64,000 bases of DNA, from positions 8,366,501-8,430,500 of the forward strand of contig NC_092569.1 in NCBI RefSeq assembly GCF_037975245.1, in the 5' to 3' direction. Both the position numbers and the translations under genes were made by a program. The notes beneath the pieces are model-generated. The model was not told where the DNA came from. It saw only the letters and a list, made by a program, of their open reading frames with translations, and did no database searches. Within the stretch, counting starts at the first letter, position 1. Each line of letters opens with the position of its first letter. Positions 56,859 through 64,000 of the stretch are shown one piece after another. Source of the stretch: Apostichopus japonicus. Its lineage: Eukaryota > Echinodermata > Holothuroidea > Aspidochirotida > Stichopodidae.

Positions 56859-57070
56859 CGGAAATTATTGTTACTCCTAGTCGTAAAAATAGTACTCCTA
56901 GTCATAAGAATAGCCACGTTAAAGCAACTGCGCATGCGTATTTATAAATTATTCTTACAACTAGTCGTAAGTATAGCCACTTTGTATCAACTATCATAGG
57001 CTATACCTAATTAATTTTGTAGAAAACGGTAACTTCATGTTTCCCCTAAATCCGCGTACTGTGTTGTACA

Positions 57071-57874
57071 GGGTACTGTTATTTTCCGCACACGTTACTT
57101 TCTGCTGAAACAAAAGGGTGTTTTCCGCAAACAAATTTGTCAGCGGAAAACAACGTTTTTTTCAGCGGAAAGTACCGTTTTTTGGGGGAGGAACAGAATG
57201 ACTTACAGAAATGATAAGGCACATGGAAGGATTTAGGAAGATGGAGAATATAGGATTTGACTGTAACAGGATAAAATGTAGCTTCGAGACTACTGTAGAT
57301 TATTAATATTATTAGGATAGCTAAGGTTGTAGCTTCGGCTGTAACTTGTAAGCACTAGCTTAGGCTGTAAGCACAAGTTTAATTTTAGTTAAACAGCGCC
57401 ACCCTTTTGGGTTGTAGTTTTGGACATGCCGTGAAGGTGAAAAAAGGTGAGCTGCCGTGACCTTTGGTCTCGCTAAGTTTCATACTTTAGGGGGCGGAGG
57501 GTGAGGGGTGGGGTGATATTTTGATGTTTGGTGATATTATATGTACAGAGTGAGAATTTAAAGGGCTCTATAATATTATGCGCTGACCGCCTCATACTTC
57601 TTTAATAATCCCTAATTACAAACACCCCAAGCCTCCTCTAAATAATAAGCAGCTTAACTTTTCTGACATGAACTCAGTCTAACCATCCTTTATCGACGTT
57701 CTTTGATACTTTCTCATCTTATTTTAATCATCCTGCCTGAATTTGGTATCCTAAAATTGCGGAAAAATATTGTGTACTGTAGGTAAGTGAAAAAAAAAGG
57801 TGTTTTCCACAGAAGAATTTTGTCAGCGGAAAGTAATCAGCGGAAAGTAACGTATGCGGAAAACAACTGAAACC
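57071..57874 (-). mobile_element. Mutator-like MITE, copy B (804 bp)
   Basis: Same family as copy A, in the opposite orientation. The left end reads GGGTACTGTTATTTTCCGCA and the right end is the inverse of GGTTTCAGTTGTTTTCCGCA. The element is flanked by identical 9-bp TGTTGTACA (57062-57070 and 57875-57883). Its right 290 bp (57581-57869) is the near-identical inverse of copy A's left part (56413-56693), so the two copies form a long foldback. The middle (57195-57580) is present only in this copy. No transposase frame is seen. Confidence 0.8.
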
Positions 57875-57883
57875 TGTTGTACA

Positions 57884-58288
57884 TATGTACAGTAGCTCCA
57901 CTGAAAACACTGTACTGTAGTTGCTGTATTCGTTACTCACATTTGTAACCATAAATCCTTAACATTGAAAAACGGACAAAATTCCCACAGTGAAAGTAAG
58001 AAATGCCTTTTTTTGTACTTTGAGTCACTTAAGGGGATTATTTCCCCTATTGAGTGGAATTATACTTTGAACTTCAATGCATGTCTGAAGTTAGGAAAAT
58101 TTTTCCTTGCTTTGTGCAGTTTGACGCCCAACCTTAACAAGTACAATTCTCTCTTTTTATGGAGAAATTTGGCCAAACCATCTAAGAAATCACATTGCTA
58201 GAGGAAAGAACTAAACAGCTCAGCAAAATCATTGAGATTGTCATCACTGTTATCCTTTAGAGCATTCTACCCTTACTTTGTGAATATA
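57884..58288. other. Low-copy intergenic sequence, no gene seen
   Basis: Between copy B and the large insertion. A 78-codon open frame at 57965-58201 has no recognisable domain. No RNA gene or repeat is evident. Confidence 0.5.
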
Positions 58289-58345
58289 CCGGTTCCAGTG
58301 TCATTCCGCCATAGGTAGGCCTAGTAACTACATACCGCCATACCA

Positions 58346-58406
58346 TTCCGCCATAGGTTTTCGATCCTTTCCCCCATGGCGGAAGGGCACGTAACCTATG
58401 GCGGAA
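58346..58406. repeat. Subterminal hairpin of the 4-kb element
   Basis: TTCCGCCATAGGTT (58346-58359) and AACCTATGGCGGAA (58393-58406) are perfect 14-bp inverted arms around a 33-bp loop that holds CCATGGCGG. Confidence 0.85.
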
Positions 58407-58452
58407 AAATTGTCAATTGTCAACAACTCTGTAGCTAGACGATATACATTAA

Positions 58453-58524
58453 TCTTGGAGAGACTCAAACGCGGGACCTTATGATTGAAAGTCATCGGCG
58501 TTAACCACTGAGCTAACAATCCTT
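58453..58524 (-). pseudogene. tRNA-like relic or SINE head
   Basis: On the minus strand, TAGCTCAGTGGTTA (58502-58515) is an excellent A-box/D-arm and GCGTTTGAGTC (58462-58472) is B-box-like. Between them, ATGA-CTTTCAA-TCAT can form an anticodon stem-loop with TTC in the anticodon position. The T-stem and acceptor stem do not pair, so a working tRNA is unlikely. A decayed tRNA or a tRNA-derived SINE promoter is more likely. It lies inside the 4-kb insertion. Confidence 0.45.
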
Positions 58525-58527
58525 GAG

Positions 58528-58590
58528 TGTTGATTGAATGTTGATTGATTGAATTGTTGATTTGCTGAATTGTTGATTGATTGATTGAGT
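58528..58590 (+). repeat. TTGATTGA-type short repeat
   Basis: About 60 bp of degenerate GTTGATTGAATG and TTGATTGAT units directly beside the tRNA-like sequence. Low-complexity repeat. Confidence 0.75.
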
Positions 58591-58849
58591 AGCTTTAATT
58601 CTAAGTTCATAAAGAGTCGATACACTGTTTTCAAATATAAAATATAGTTGATTGAATAAATCGAACTAATTTGGGTTGATTGCAAGTATTAAAAAGACAG
58701 ATTCTGATTGTCAGTGGCTATGATCGATTTTGCGGGCCTACGTGGTGAGAAGCGAAGCAATATACAGTGCAAATAGGCCTACAGTGCACTGACAATAATG
58801 TGCTCTTTACTGCCATCGGGGTACAGTAACATGGCGGGGTGACAGTCAA

Positions 58850-59004
58850 TATTCATAAGGTTCTATATTCATAAGGTTCATTGTTCATAAGGGTCATTAT
58901 CCATAAGGTTCATTGTTCATAAGGTTCGCTATTCATAATGAGCAAAAAGGTTCATTGTTCTAAAGGTTCGTTATTCATAATGAAAAAAAGGTTCGTTGTT
59001 CAAA
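58850..59004 (+). repeat. TTCATAAT/GGTTC short-repeat array, left
   Basis: Degenerate units of about 13-27 bp built from ATTCATAA followed by GGTTCATTG or GGTTCGTT. The same repeat fills 61495-61720 in this orientation and 61935-62260 in the opposite orientation, so the 4-kb element carries matching arrays toward both ends. Confidence 0.8.
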
Positions 59005-59005
59005 A

Positions 59006-59128
59006 TTGCAGTATTGTTATTAGAGAAAAAAAGTTGCATCCCAATGATGCAAGCCCCCGAAAAAGTTTGTGTCTCCTAAAAAAAACTTGCGTCTCGATCG
59101 AAAACAAATAACGTTAATCATATGATCT
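59006..59128 (+). repeat. Dispersed ~120-bp repeat, copy 1
   Basis: Begins TTGCAGTATTGTTATTAG, contains GATGCAAGCCCCCGA and ends near ATCGAAAACAAATAACGTT. The same sequence recurs 990 bp downstream. Similar GTTTGCGTCC and GGGATGCAAG words occur again near 61381. Confidence 0.8.
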
Positions 59129-59995
59129 TACAGGGTCAGAAATAAGCGGGGTGACAGGCGATTTGCCCTTGCAAGTGCTAAAAAAGCCCTTCGAAAGCAC
59201 AATTGCATCACTTTATTCGCTGAAATTGTGACGCAGTTAGCTAGAACTAAAATATCCATGAAATAACCTTTGACCGCATGTTAGCCTAACAACCACACTA
59301 CAGTAAGTCAATGGGAAATGTAACCTTACCATTGGTTTGCAAAAAAAAACTGCGTAGCTTTGTTTACAACTTTCCATTTGCTGGAAATCGGCAGTTGTTT
59401 GGAAGATACAGTATGTGCCATGTCTTATAGAGAGAATGTTGTATTTTAAGTGTATACTGTGGCGATGGATTGAGGTTTTAACTTTGATTACTTTTGAGCG
59501 GTGTAATGGTTTGTATTTGGTGGTGAGTGATTTTATCCCAACACGAAAAAATACATGATTTAAGGAAAAGGCACCTTCAGCAGAAGTAAACCAGTGCTTT
59601 CTTGGTTTTTCTTGGTTTCTTGGTTTTTCGTCATATATTCGGTGAATTGACGTTATTTGCTAAATGATCGCAAATGTTGGCAATTAAACTTTTAATGAAT
59701 TTGCTATACGGTCGCAGCATTATAGAAGAGGGTAATTGTTCTTACAATTGATCCTGATGAATGCTTACAACTAGTGTTCAAACGGAATCGGTACGATTAT
59801 TGCATAATCGGATCATATTCGGAATCGGTAAAAATTATGTGGAATACCAGTTATGTCATACTGATTATTCAAAAACATACATGGGAGGTGAAAATATCAC
59901 CTGATGTATTACAGTAGGTATGTTCTTTTACTACGAAATATTAAAATAATGACACCCTCTATACGTCTTTCACAATGTAATTTCATCAAATTAGG
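59129..59995. other. Interior of 4-kb element, no gene seen
   Basis: Low-complexity AT-rich sequence with a TTTCTTGG micro-repeat near 59594-59627 and paired GGAATCGGTA words near 59784 and 59820. No coding frame or RNA gene was recognised. Confidence 0.5.
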
Positions 59996-60118
59996 TTGCA
60001 GTAATGTTATTAGTGAAAAAAAGTTTGCGTCCTAGGGATGCAAGCCCCCGAGAAAGTTTGCGTCGCGTAGAAAGGTTGCGTCCCAATCGAAAACCAAAAT
60101 ACGTTTATTGTATGACCT
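59996..60118 (+). repeat. Dispersed ~120-bp repeat, copy 2
   Basis: Matches 59006-59128 at an offset of 990 bp, including ATGTTATTAG, GATGCAAGCCCCCGA and CAATCGAAAACCAAAATACG. The bases between the shared words differ, suggesting an old duplication. Confidence 0.8.
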
Positions 60119-61365
60119 ACTGTTACTAATTAGTGTAGTATCACAGCCTTTACTTTGTGAATGTTATATACACAATATATAGGGCAGAAATGCTCAGTGC
60201 CTTGTCCTCGCTGTTTTCCATGGGCGGCCGGGTGCCCCTCCTTTCGACCACCCTGCCATTTCAACCCTTTTTTACCCCCAGTCCCCCTTCCTTCATCTGT
60301 CCTTCTACTTCCCTTCTCGCCAACTCCGTAGTAGATCCGTGCTTTGACCTTGCAGCGATTCCAACAAACAACTCTTCTCTCCCTGTACCTACAGTGTGTA
60401 TATCTCTACTGTAGCTAAATTCCACACTGTACTACTGCATGTACATGCCTGTTCGAGCTTCAATTTCAACTACACATGCGCAAATACTTAAAATCTGATC
60501 CAACAATTATCCTGACTCTTTGCAAGCAATAATCTATACGAAAATTACAGTAGGTTTATGTGAATAGTTTTTTACGCAATGTAGATTTAAAAAAAAAATC
60601 AGTTCAATGTTCTAAAGTACAGTAGTTGCACACAAATGTTGCGCCAAAATAACATTATCTGAAGCACGTGGTTAATTGGACCGCAAAAATTTTTTGCAAC
60701 AGAAACCACTGATGGTAAGAATGCACATTTTACATTAGCAACTCTTAATGCTGAGGGAAGAAACATACTGAGAGCTGAAATATCATGTTCAGGATCAGAG
60801 ATGTAAGCTTCCCACAAAATTCATAGATTGTCTCCACTCATTTTCTGATCAAAACAATGATTCAAATATTACTTGATAGTCTCAGAAACAATGCAAGTGC
60901 ATCTTCTTTGTCAAAATTTATACGTACTGTATGTGATATGGACTAACGTTATGATTTTGGAATGCACACGCATACCGGCTACACAGGGGAAAGTAACGTT
61001 CAAGTAATTGTTGTTTCAATAAACTACGTGTTCATTGAGCACTACAGATGCAATAATTTTCACAGACAATGGATGGGGACTATTAACCAATCAAATCACG
61101 GGAATTTTGGAAAAGCATCATTGTCTATTTTTAGCATGAAAATCTCCGTAATGGTGTGTTGTTAACCCTGTACCTTGCTGTTGATTGTTATGATATATTT
61201 ACAATACTTTCAAAAAAATTCAATGATCTGTAGGAGTAGGAGAACTTTTGGTTCTTGTCAGAAGAAGTTGTGGTTTTTTGAAAAGAAATAATGAAAGATG
61301 TTCATTCAAAAATGCATTTTGTTATGTTTTCCGTTGACCTACTTGTGAGTGTGTACTTGGGGTTT
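60119..61365. other. Interior of 4-kb element, no gene seen
   Basis: Contains only short frames (85 codons at 60157-60414, 72 codons on the minus strand at 60599-60817, 67 codons at 60962-61165). None has a recognisable domain, signal sequence or partner. Confidence 0.5.
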
Positions 61366-61445
61366 GTTTCTCAAAAAGAAAGTTTGCGTCCGCGGGATGC
61401 AAGCAATTTGAAGAGTTTTCGTCCCTGGCCAAAACATTTTGTCCC
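61366..61445 (+). repeat. Dispersed repeat, diverged copy 3
   Basis: AAAGTTTGCGTCC then GGGATGCAAG, followed by TTTTCGTCCCTGG, resembles the core of the repeats at 59006-59128 and 59996-60118. The CCCCCGA segment is replaced. Confidence 0.55.
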
Positions 61446-61494
61446 AGGCGCAGAATCCTGCGTTCGTAACAATGCTGAATTGGTAAAAGGGTGC

Positions 61495-61720
61495 AATATT
61501 CATAATAGTGAAAAGGTTCGTTGTTCAAAATTGGTAAAAGGGTTCGATATTCATAATGGTGAAAAAAACTTGTTATTCATAATAGGACGAAGTGTTCCAT
61601 ATTCATAGCAAATGGTTTGTAATCCATTATAGACAAAAAGATTCGATATTCATAATAGGAGGAAAGGTTCGATATTCATAATGGAACAAAGGGTTCGTTA
61701 TTCATAAAAGGCCTAGCCAA
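61495..61720 (+). repeat. TTCATAAT/GGTTCG short-repeat array, centre-left
   Basis: Degenerate ~25-bp units of the form ATATTCATAATGG, a short A-rich spacer and GGTTCG. It faces the inverted array at 61935-62260 across a perfect palindrome. Confidence 0.85.
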
Positions 61721-61746
61721 AAAGAATCAGTACCATTCACAAAGAG

Positions 61747-61792
61747 AAAATTATGCATCCGCCCACCATCTGGTGGGCGGATGCATAATTTT
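61747..61792. repeat. Perfect palindrome, 22-bp arms, 2-bp spacer
   Basis: AAAATTATGCATCCGCCCAC CA (61747-61768) is matched exactly in inverse by 61771-61792, with TC between them. It lies between two inverted short-repeat arrays and could extrude as a cruciform. Confidence 0.97.
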
Positions 61793-61934
61793 GCAGAGAA
61801 TAGGAGCCACACACTATCAAGAACATGCTTCAACCTATCTCCCTTCCAGCAAAACCTACATTTTGACATATTAACGGCATAAACTTGTACATTTTCTAGA
61901 GGGGGTCCCTTTCCTAATTGTGAATGGTACCGAA

Positions 61935-62260
61935 CCTTTTGGCTAGGCCTATTATGAATAACAGACCCTTTGTTCCATTATGAATATCGAACCTTTTTGT
62001 CTATTATGGATTACGAACCCTTTGTTCTATTATGAATATCGAACCCTTTGTCCCATTATGAATAACAAACCTTTTTGCCCATTATGAATATCAAACTTTT
62101 GTTTCCATTATGAATACCGGACCTTATGAATTATGATCCATTTAAATTACGAATAACAAACCTTCATTTCCATTATGAATAGCGAACCTTTTAATCAAAA
62201 AAATGCACGTTATGAATAACGAAACTTATAAAAATGACCCTTATGAATAAAGACCTTATG
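61935..62260 (-). repeat. TTCATAAT short-repeat array, inverted
   Basis: Units of CATTATGAATA, a variable pair of bases and GAACCTTTTTG: the reverse complement of the 58850-59004 and 61495-61720 arrays. At least a dozen units are present, and later ones are more degenerate. Confidence 0.85.
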
Positions 62261-62361
62261 AATATCGGGCAGACCCCCATGGCGAAATGGCACTATTTCT
62301 ATGGCGGAAGGAGCACATATGGCAGAATGTACCAATGGCGAATGACCCGGCCCGGTTCCAG

Positions 62362-62479
62362 TATTCAGTGAATGATAAATTGATTGCACAGCATTAATGA
62401 TCACATGAAGTGGGACTGATTTGATAGTACTTAATATAATTTATATATATTTTTTCATAATACTTTTTCTTGTGTACAG
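62362..62479 (+). other. Upstream intron or promoter end with splice acceptor
   Basis: The short stretch between the 4-kb insertion and the coding exon ends in TACTTTTTCTTGTGTACAG (62461-62479), a pyrimidine tract followed by CAG. This is a strong 3' splice-site candidate and implies a non-coding exon further left. If so, the 4-kb insertion lies in the first intron or an older promoter region of this gene. Confidence 0.5.
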
Positions 62480-62571
62480 CTTTCGAACTATGACAGTACT
62501 AAGAAATTATACCAAAGTTTTGGGAAAAACAAAATAGAGAAGTAATTGCTGGACAACTGTAAACCTTGAAA
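62480..62571 (+). other. Probable 5' UTR part of the ROCK-like exon
   Basis: From the candidate acceptor to the start codon. An in-frame TAA at 62560-62562 closes the frame upstream of the ATG, so the coding sequence cannot extend to the left. The bases before the ATG (GAAA, with A at -3) and the G at +4 fit a good start context. Confidence 0.55.
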
Positions 62572-62667
62572 ATGGCTGGCCAGGGCAAGGATATTCAAAC
62601 TCGTTATGCTGAGCTGGAGAAGAGCATAAAGAATCCAAAATCCCATATTAATGCGGATGCTCTTTTG
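62572..62667 (+). CDS. ROCK: Rho-associated protein kinase (ROCK), first coding exon
   Basis: A 96-bp exon of 32 codons, starting MAGQGKDIQ, containing TRYAELEKSIKNPKS and ending INADALL at a phase-0 GTATGT splice donor. The pattern T-R-aromatic, acidic/Leu heptad, P-K-S, hydrophobic-N-x-D/A-x-LL matches the extreme N-terminus of animal ROCK kinases (vertebrate ROCK1 has ETRFEKMDNLLRDPKSEVNS at this place), which precedes their capped-helix-bundle dimerisation region and AGC-type kinase domain. In that family the protein is a Rho-GTP effector that phosphorylates myosin light chain and its phosphatase, controlling actomyosin contraction. The kinase domain, coiled coil and PH-C1 region must lie beyond 64000. 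The start is set by an in-frame upstream stop. MRCK and citron kinases lack this PKS-LL pattern as far as I recall. Identification rests on 32 residues. Confidence 0.7.
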
Positions 62668-63045
62668 GTATGTAAACACTTTTTAGTAAATTGACTTCTT
62701 GCTGAAGGTATATTCCATGGGATGGAGACGACTTGTATGTGTAGCTAAAATGTTATGATGTTTTATGACGATTTGGACACTTTGCGACATTTTCTGATTT
62801 TTCCCTACTGCAATTTTACACATTTTAAGACACTTTTCTTACCAAAACATCCATATATACTCCTGACAGAGTATGTGATATAACACCTGTTTGTAGCAAA
62901 AGATTACTGATCAGTTCATTATACAGTATATATAACAATATTCAAATTGCAATTTTGAATGTGAATATAAACTGGTATAAGTTGAATTAAATATTAGATG
63001 TCGATTTAAATTGACATACAGTGTACCAGTTTCATTCTACATATC

Positions 63046-63215
63046 ATCGATTTAAATCGACATATACCAGTTTAATTCGACATATCATCGATCTAAATTG
63101 ACATATACCGATTTGTTTTACTTCAATCATAGATTTAAATTGGTACAGTATATGTTGATTTAAATCGATGATATGTCAAATTAAACTGGTATATGTCGAT
63201 TTAAATCTGTAGAAG
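63046..63215. repeat. Foldback repeat in the intron, ~65-bp arms
   Basis: The left arm (about 63046-63110: ATCGATTTAAATCGACATAT, ACCAGTTTAATTCGACATAT and onward) and right arm (about 63150-63215) are inverse copies with few mismatches, separated by about 40 bp. Further single units of GGTATAAGTCGATTT type continue to about 63295, so this is a patch of alternating short inverted units. Confidence 0.85.
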
Positions 63216-63717
63216 TCAATTTCAGCTGCTGGTAACTGGTATAAGTCGAAGGAAACTGGTATATATGTCGATTTAAATAGGTATAAGTCGATCTCCCATG
63301 ATTTGAGACTGATGGCCCGCCATACTGTATGTATGCTACAACTTCAGTGGACACAAATTGTCATTTCACTGTGAAACTTGCACATGTTGAATAATTTTTG
63401 GCAATCTGCCAAAGCATACAAGATGCCAGCTAGAAACATGGACCCCCAAGAACCAACAACTACAGTACTTTATAATTTGAGTGGTAGACATGCAGATGAC
63501 AAATCTGCTTAGTATGATTGAACAAGACACAATACTGTACATGTTTGCAAAACAAGGTGGGGAGAGGGGTGGAGCTTGGTAGCTAAAACAATGCTTATGT
63601 TGCAGTTCATACCACGACATACACTACCAGGTCAGTCTATTTGAATCTGAGCACAGTTTTGACAAAACACTAGCAAATGAAAGAAAATGTGTGTGTGTGT
63701 GCGTTTGGGATGCCCAG

Positions 63718-64000
63718 CTTGTAAACACGATACTGAAAAGGGGAAGTTCATACCAATTGCATATTTGGTGTGTAGAAGTACCACATACAGTACAAGAAGC
63801 CTACTGTTTTTGTGTAGGTCTAAGGTCATTTGGGATCACTATGAGTCAAATTGTGAAAACAATGTAAATATCTCAAGAAGAGGAGCTAAGGCAGACCTCA
63901 TATTTGGTATGTAAAAGTACCACATAGAGTACTAGAAGCCTACTGTTTTTGGTGGATGTCAAAGGTCATTGAGGGTCATCAGAGGTTCACTTGTGAAACC
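63718..64000 (+). repeat. 139-bp minisatellite at the right edge
   Basis: CATATTTGGTGTGTAGAAGT (63760) recurs as CATATTTGGTATGTAAAAGT (63899), followed in both by ACCACATA, AGAAGCCTACTGTTTTT and AAGGTCATT. A partial earlier unit (GTAAACACGATACTGAAAAG) precedes the first. The array runs off the window. Confidence 0.85.

Larger units (their letters stand above)
56273..56994. mobile_element. TIR element split by a nested MITE
   Basis: Near its left end is GTGGCTATTCTTACGACTAG (from 56283). Near its right end is the inverted form, CTAGTCGTAAGTATAGCCAC (56961-56980), with one mismatch in 20. A 10-bp direct repeat CATAGGCTAT lies outside both ends (56263-56272 and 56995-57004), a candidate target duplication. 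Extra internal copies of the CTAGTCGTAA motif sit near 56870 and 56890. The element is interrupted by the MITE at 56408-56814. No coding sequence is seen. Confidence 0.6.
58298..62351. mobile_element. ~4.05-kb Mutator-like non-autonomous insertion
   Basis: Flanked by CCGGTTCCAG at 58289-58298 and 62352-62361, a 9-10 bp duplication. Deleting the interval joins GTGAATATA to TATTCAGTGAATG, a plausible empty site. The termini are GTGTCATTCCGCCATAGG (58298-58315) and, inverted at the right, GGGTCATTC-GCCATTGG (about 62332-62348). Subterminal GGCGGAA and CCATGGCG motifs recur at both ends. The interior contains inverted arrays of a TTCATAAT-type repeat, a perfect palindrome, a tRNA-like relic and three dispersed repeats. 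There is no transposase frame. The duplication length and G-starting ends suggest Mutator-like. The superfamily call is inferred. Confidence 0.65.
62668..64000 (+). other. Intron following the ROCK exon (partial)
   Basis: Begins with the donor GTATGT (62668-62673). No second exon matching the expected continuation (DGL...DLDFPALRKNK in vertebrates) was seen before the window ends. The intron is therefore longer than 1.33 kb and holds the repeats listed below. Confidence 0.6.

Noticed and set aside
56682-56999. A 105-codon plus-strand frame.
   Set aside because: It crosses the MITE copy A terminus, the CCCTAA tract and another element's TIR, and it has no domain.
58453-58524. A functional tRNA gene.
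   Set aside because: The A-box is good, but the T-stem and acceptor stem do not pair.
60157-60414. An 85-codon frame rich in S, P and L with a possible hydrophobic start.
   Set aside because: It lies inside the 4-kb insertion, shows no recognisable family, and is of chance length.
62488-62679. A 63-codon minus-strand frame overlapping the ROCK exon.
   Set aside because: The plus-strand exon has a family match, start context and splice donor. The minus-strand frame has none of these.

Overview
The window looks like an animal nuclear genome, probably a marine invertebrate. It holds no bacterial-style gene cluster. The evidence is a very long satellite array, nested non-autonomous DNA transposons with target-site duplications, tRNA-like and minisatellite repeats, and one intron-bounded coding exon with metazoan splice signals. 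An echinoderm-like source is a guess from the style of the intronic minisatellite at the right edge, not something shown here.

1-51471: a satellite array with a 22-bp unit (CGATTGATCGATAC followed by CGCACATT), about 2,340 units, running off the left edge of the window. Units 1-50097 share one orientation. At about 50098 the orientation flips, and 50098-51471 is a degraded inverted flank. Variant units are organised into higher-order repeats at several scales: offsets of 3,089 bp, about 1.47-1.50 kb, 2,807 bp, 7,109-7,152 bp (two adjacent ~7.1-kb copies), 2,131 bp, 658 bp and 2,576 bp. Blocks near 14-18 kb also recur near 39-48 kb. The unit is 22 bp and has no stop in any minus-strand frame, so the minus strand shows open frames up to 525 codons. 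These are satellite artefacts, not genes.

51472-57883: a unique-sequence flank filled with nested mobile elements. An outer hAT-like element (51933-55475, 8-bp duplication, 7/8 match) contains a second TIR pair (52246-54172), a hAT-like MITE with a perfect 8-bp duplication (53079-53495), another MITE (54348-54605), a ~200-bp AT microsatellite, a 104-bp pure purine run and a ~310-bp tandem repeat. Next come two members of one Mutator-like MITE family (56408-56814 and 57071-57874), each with a perfect 9-bp duplication. The first is nested in a further TIR element.

57884-62361: a ~4.05-kb Mutator-like insertion (58298-62351) flanked by a 9-10 bp duplication. It is filled with inverted arrays of a TTCATAAT-type short repeat, a perfect 22-bp-arm palindrome, a decayed tRNA-like sequence and dispersed 120-bp repeats.

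62362-64000: the 5' end of a protein-coding gene on the plus strand. A strong splice acceptor, a short 5' UTR with an in-frame stop and a 32-codon first coding exon ending in a GTATGT donor encode a sequence that matches the N-terminus of Rho-associated kinase (ROCK). The rest of the window is intron, with a foldback repeat and a 139-bp minisatellite. No transposase or other complete gene is visible. No multi-gene biological system was found. The notable content is the satellite architecture with its orientation switch, the layered transposon insertions and the ROCK exon.
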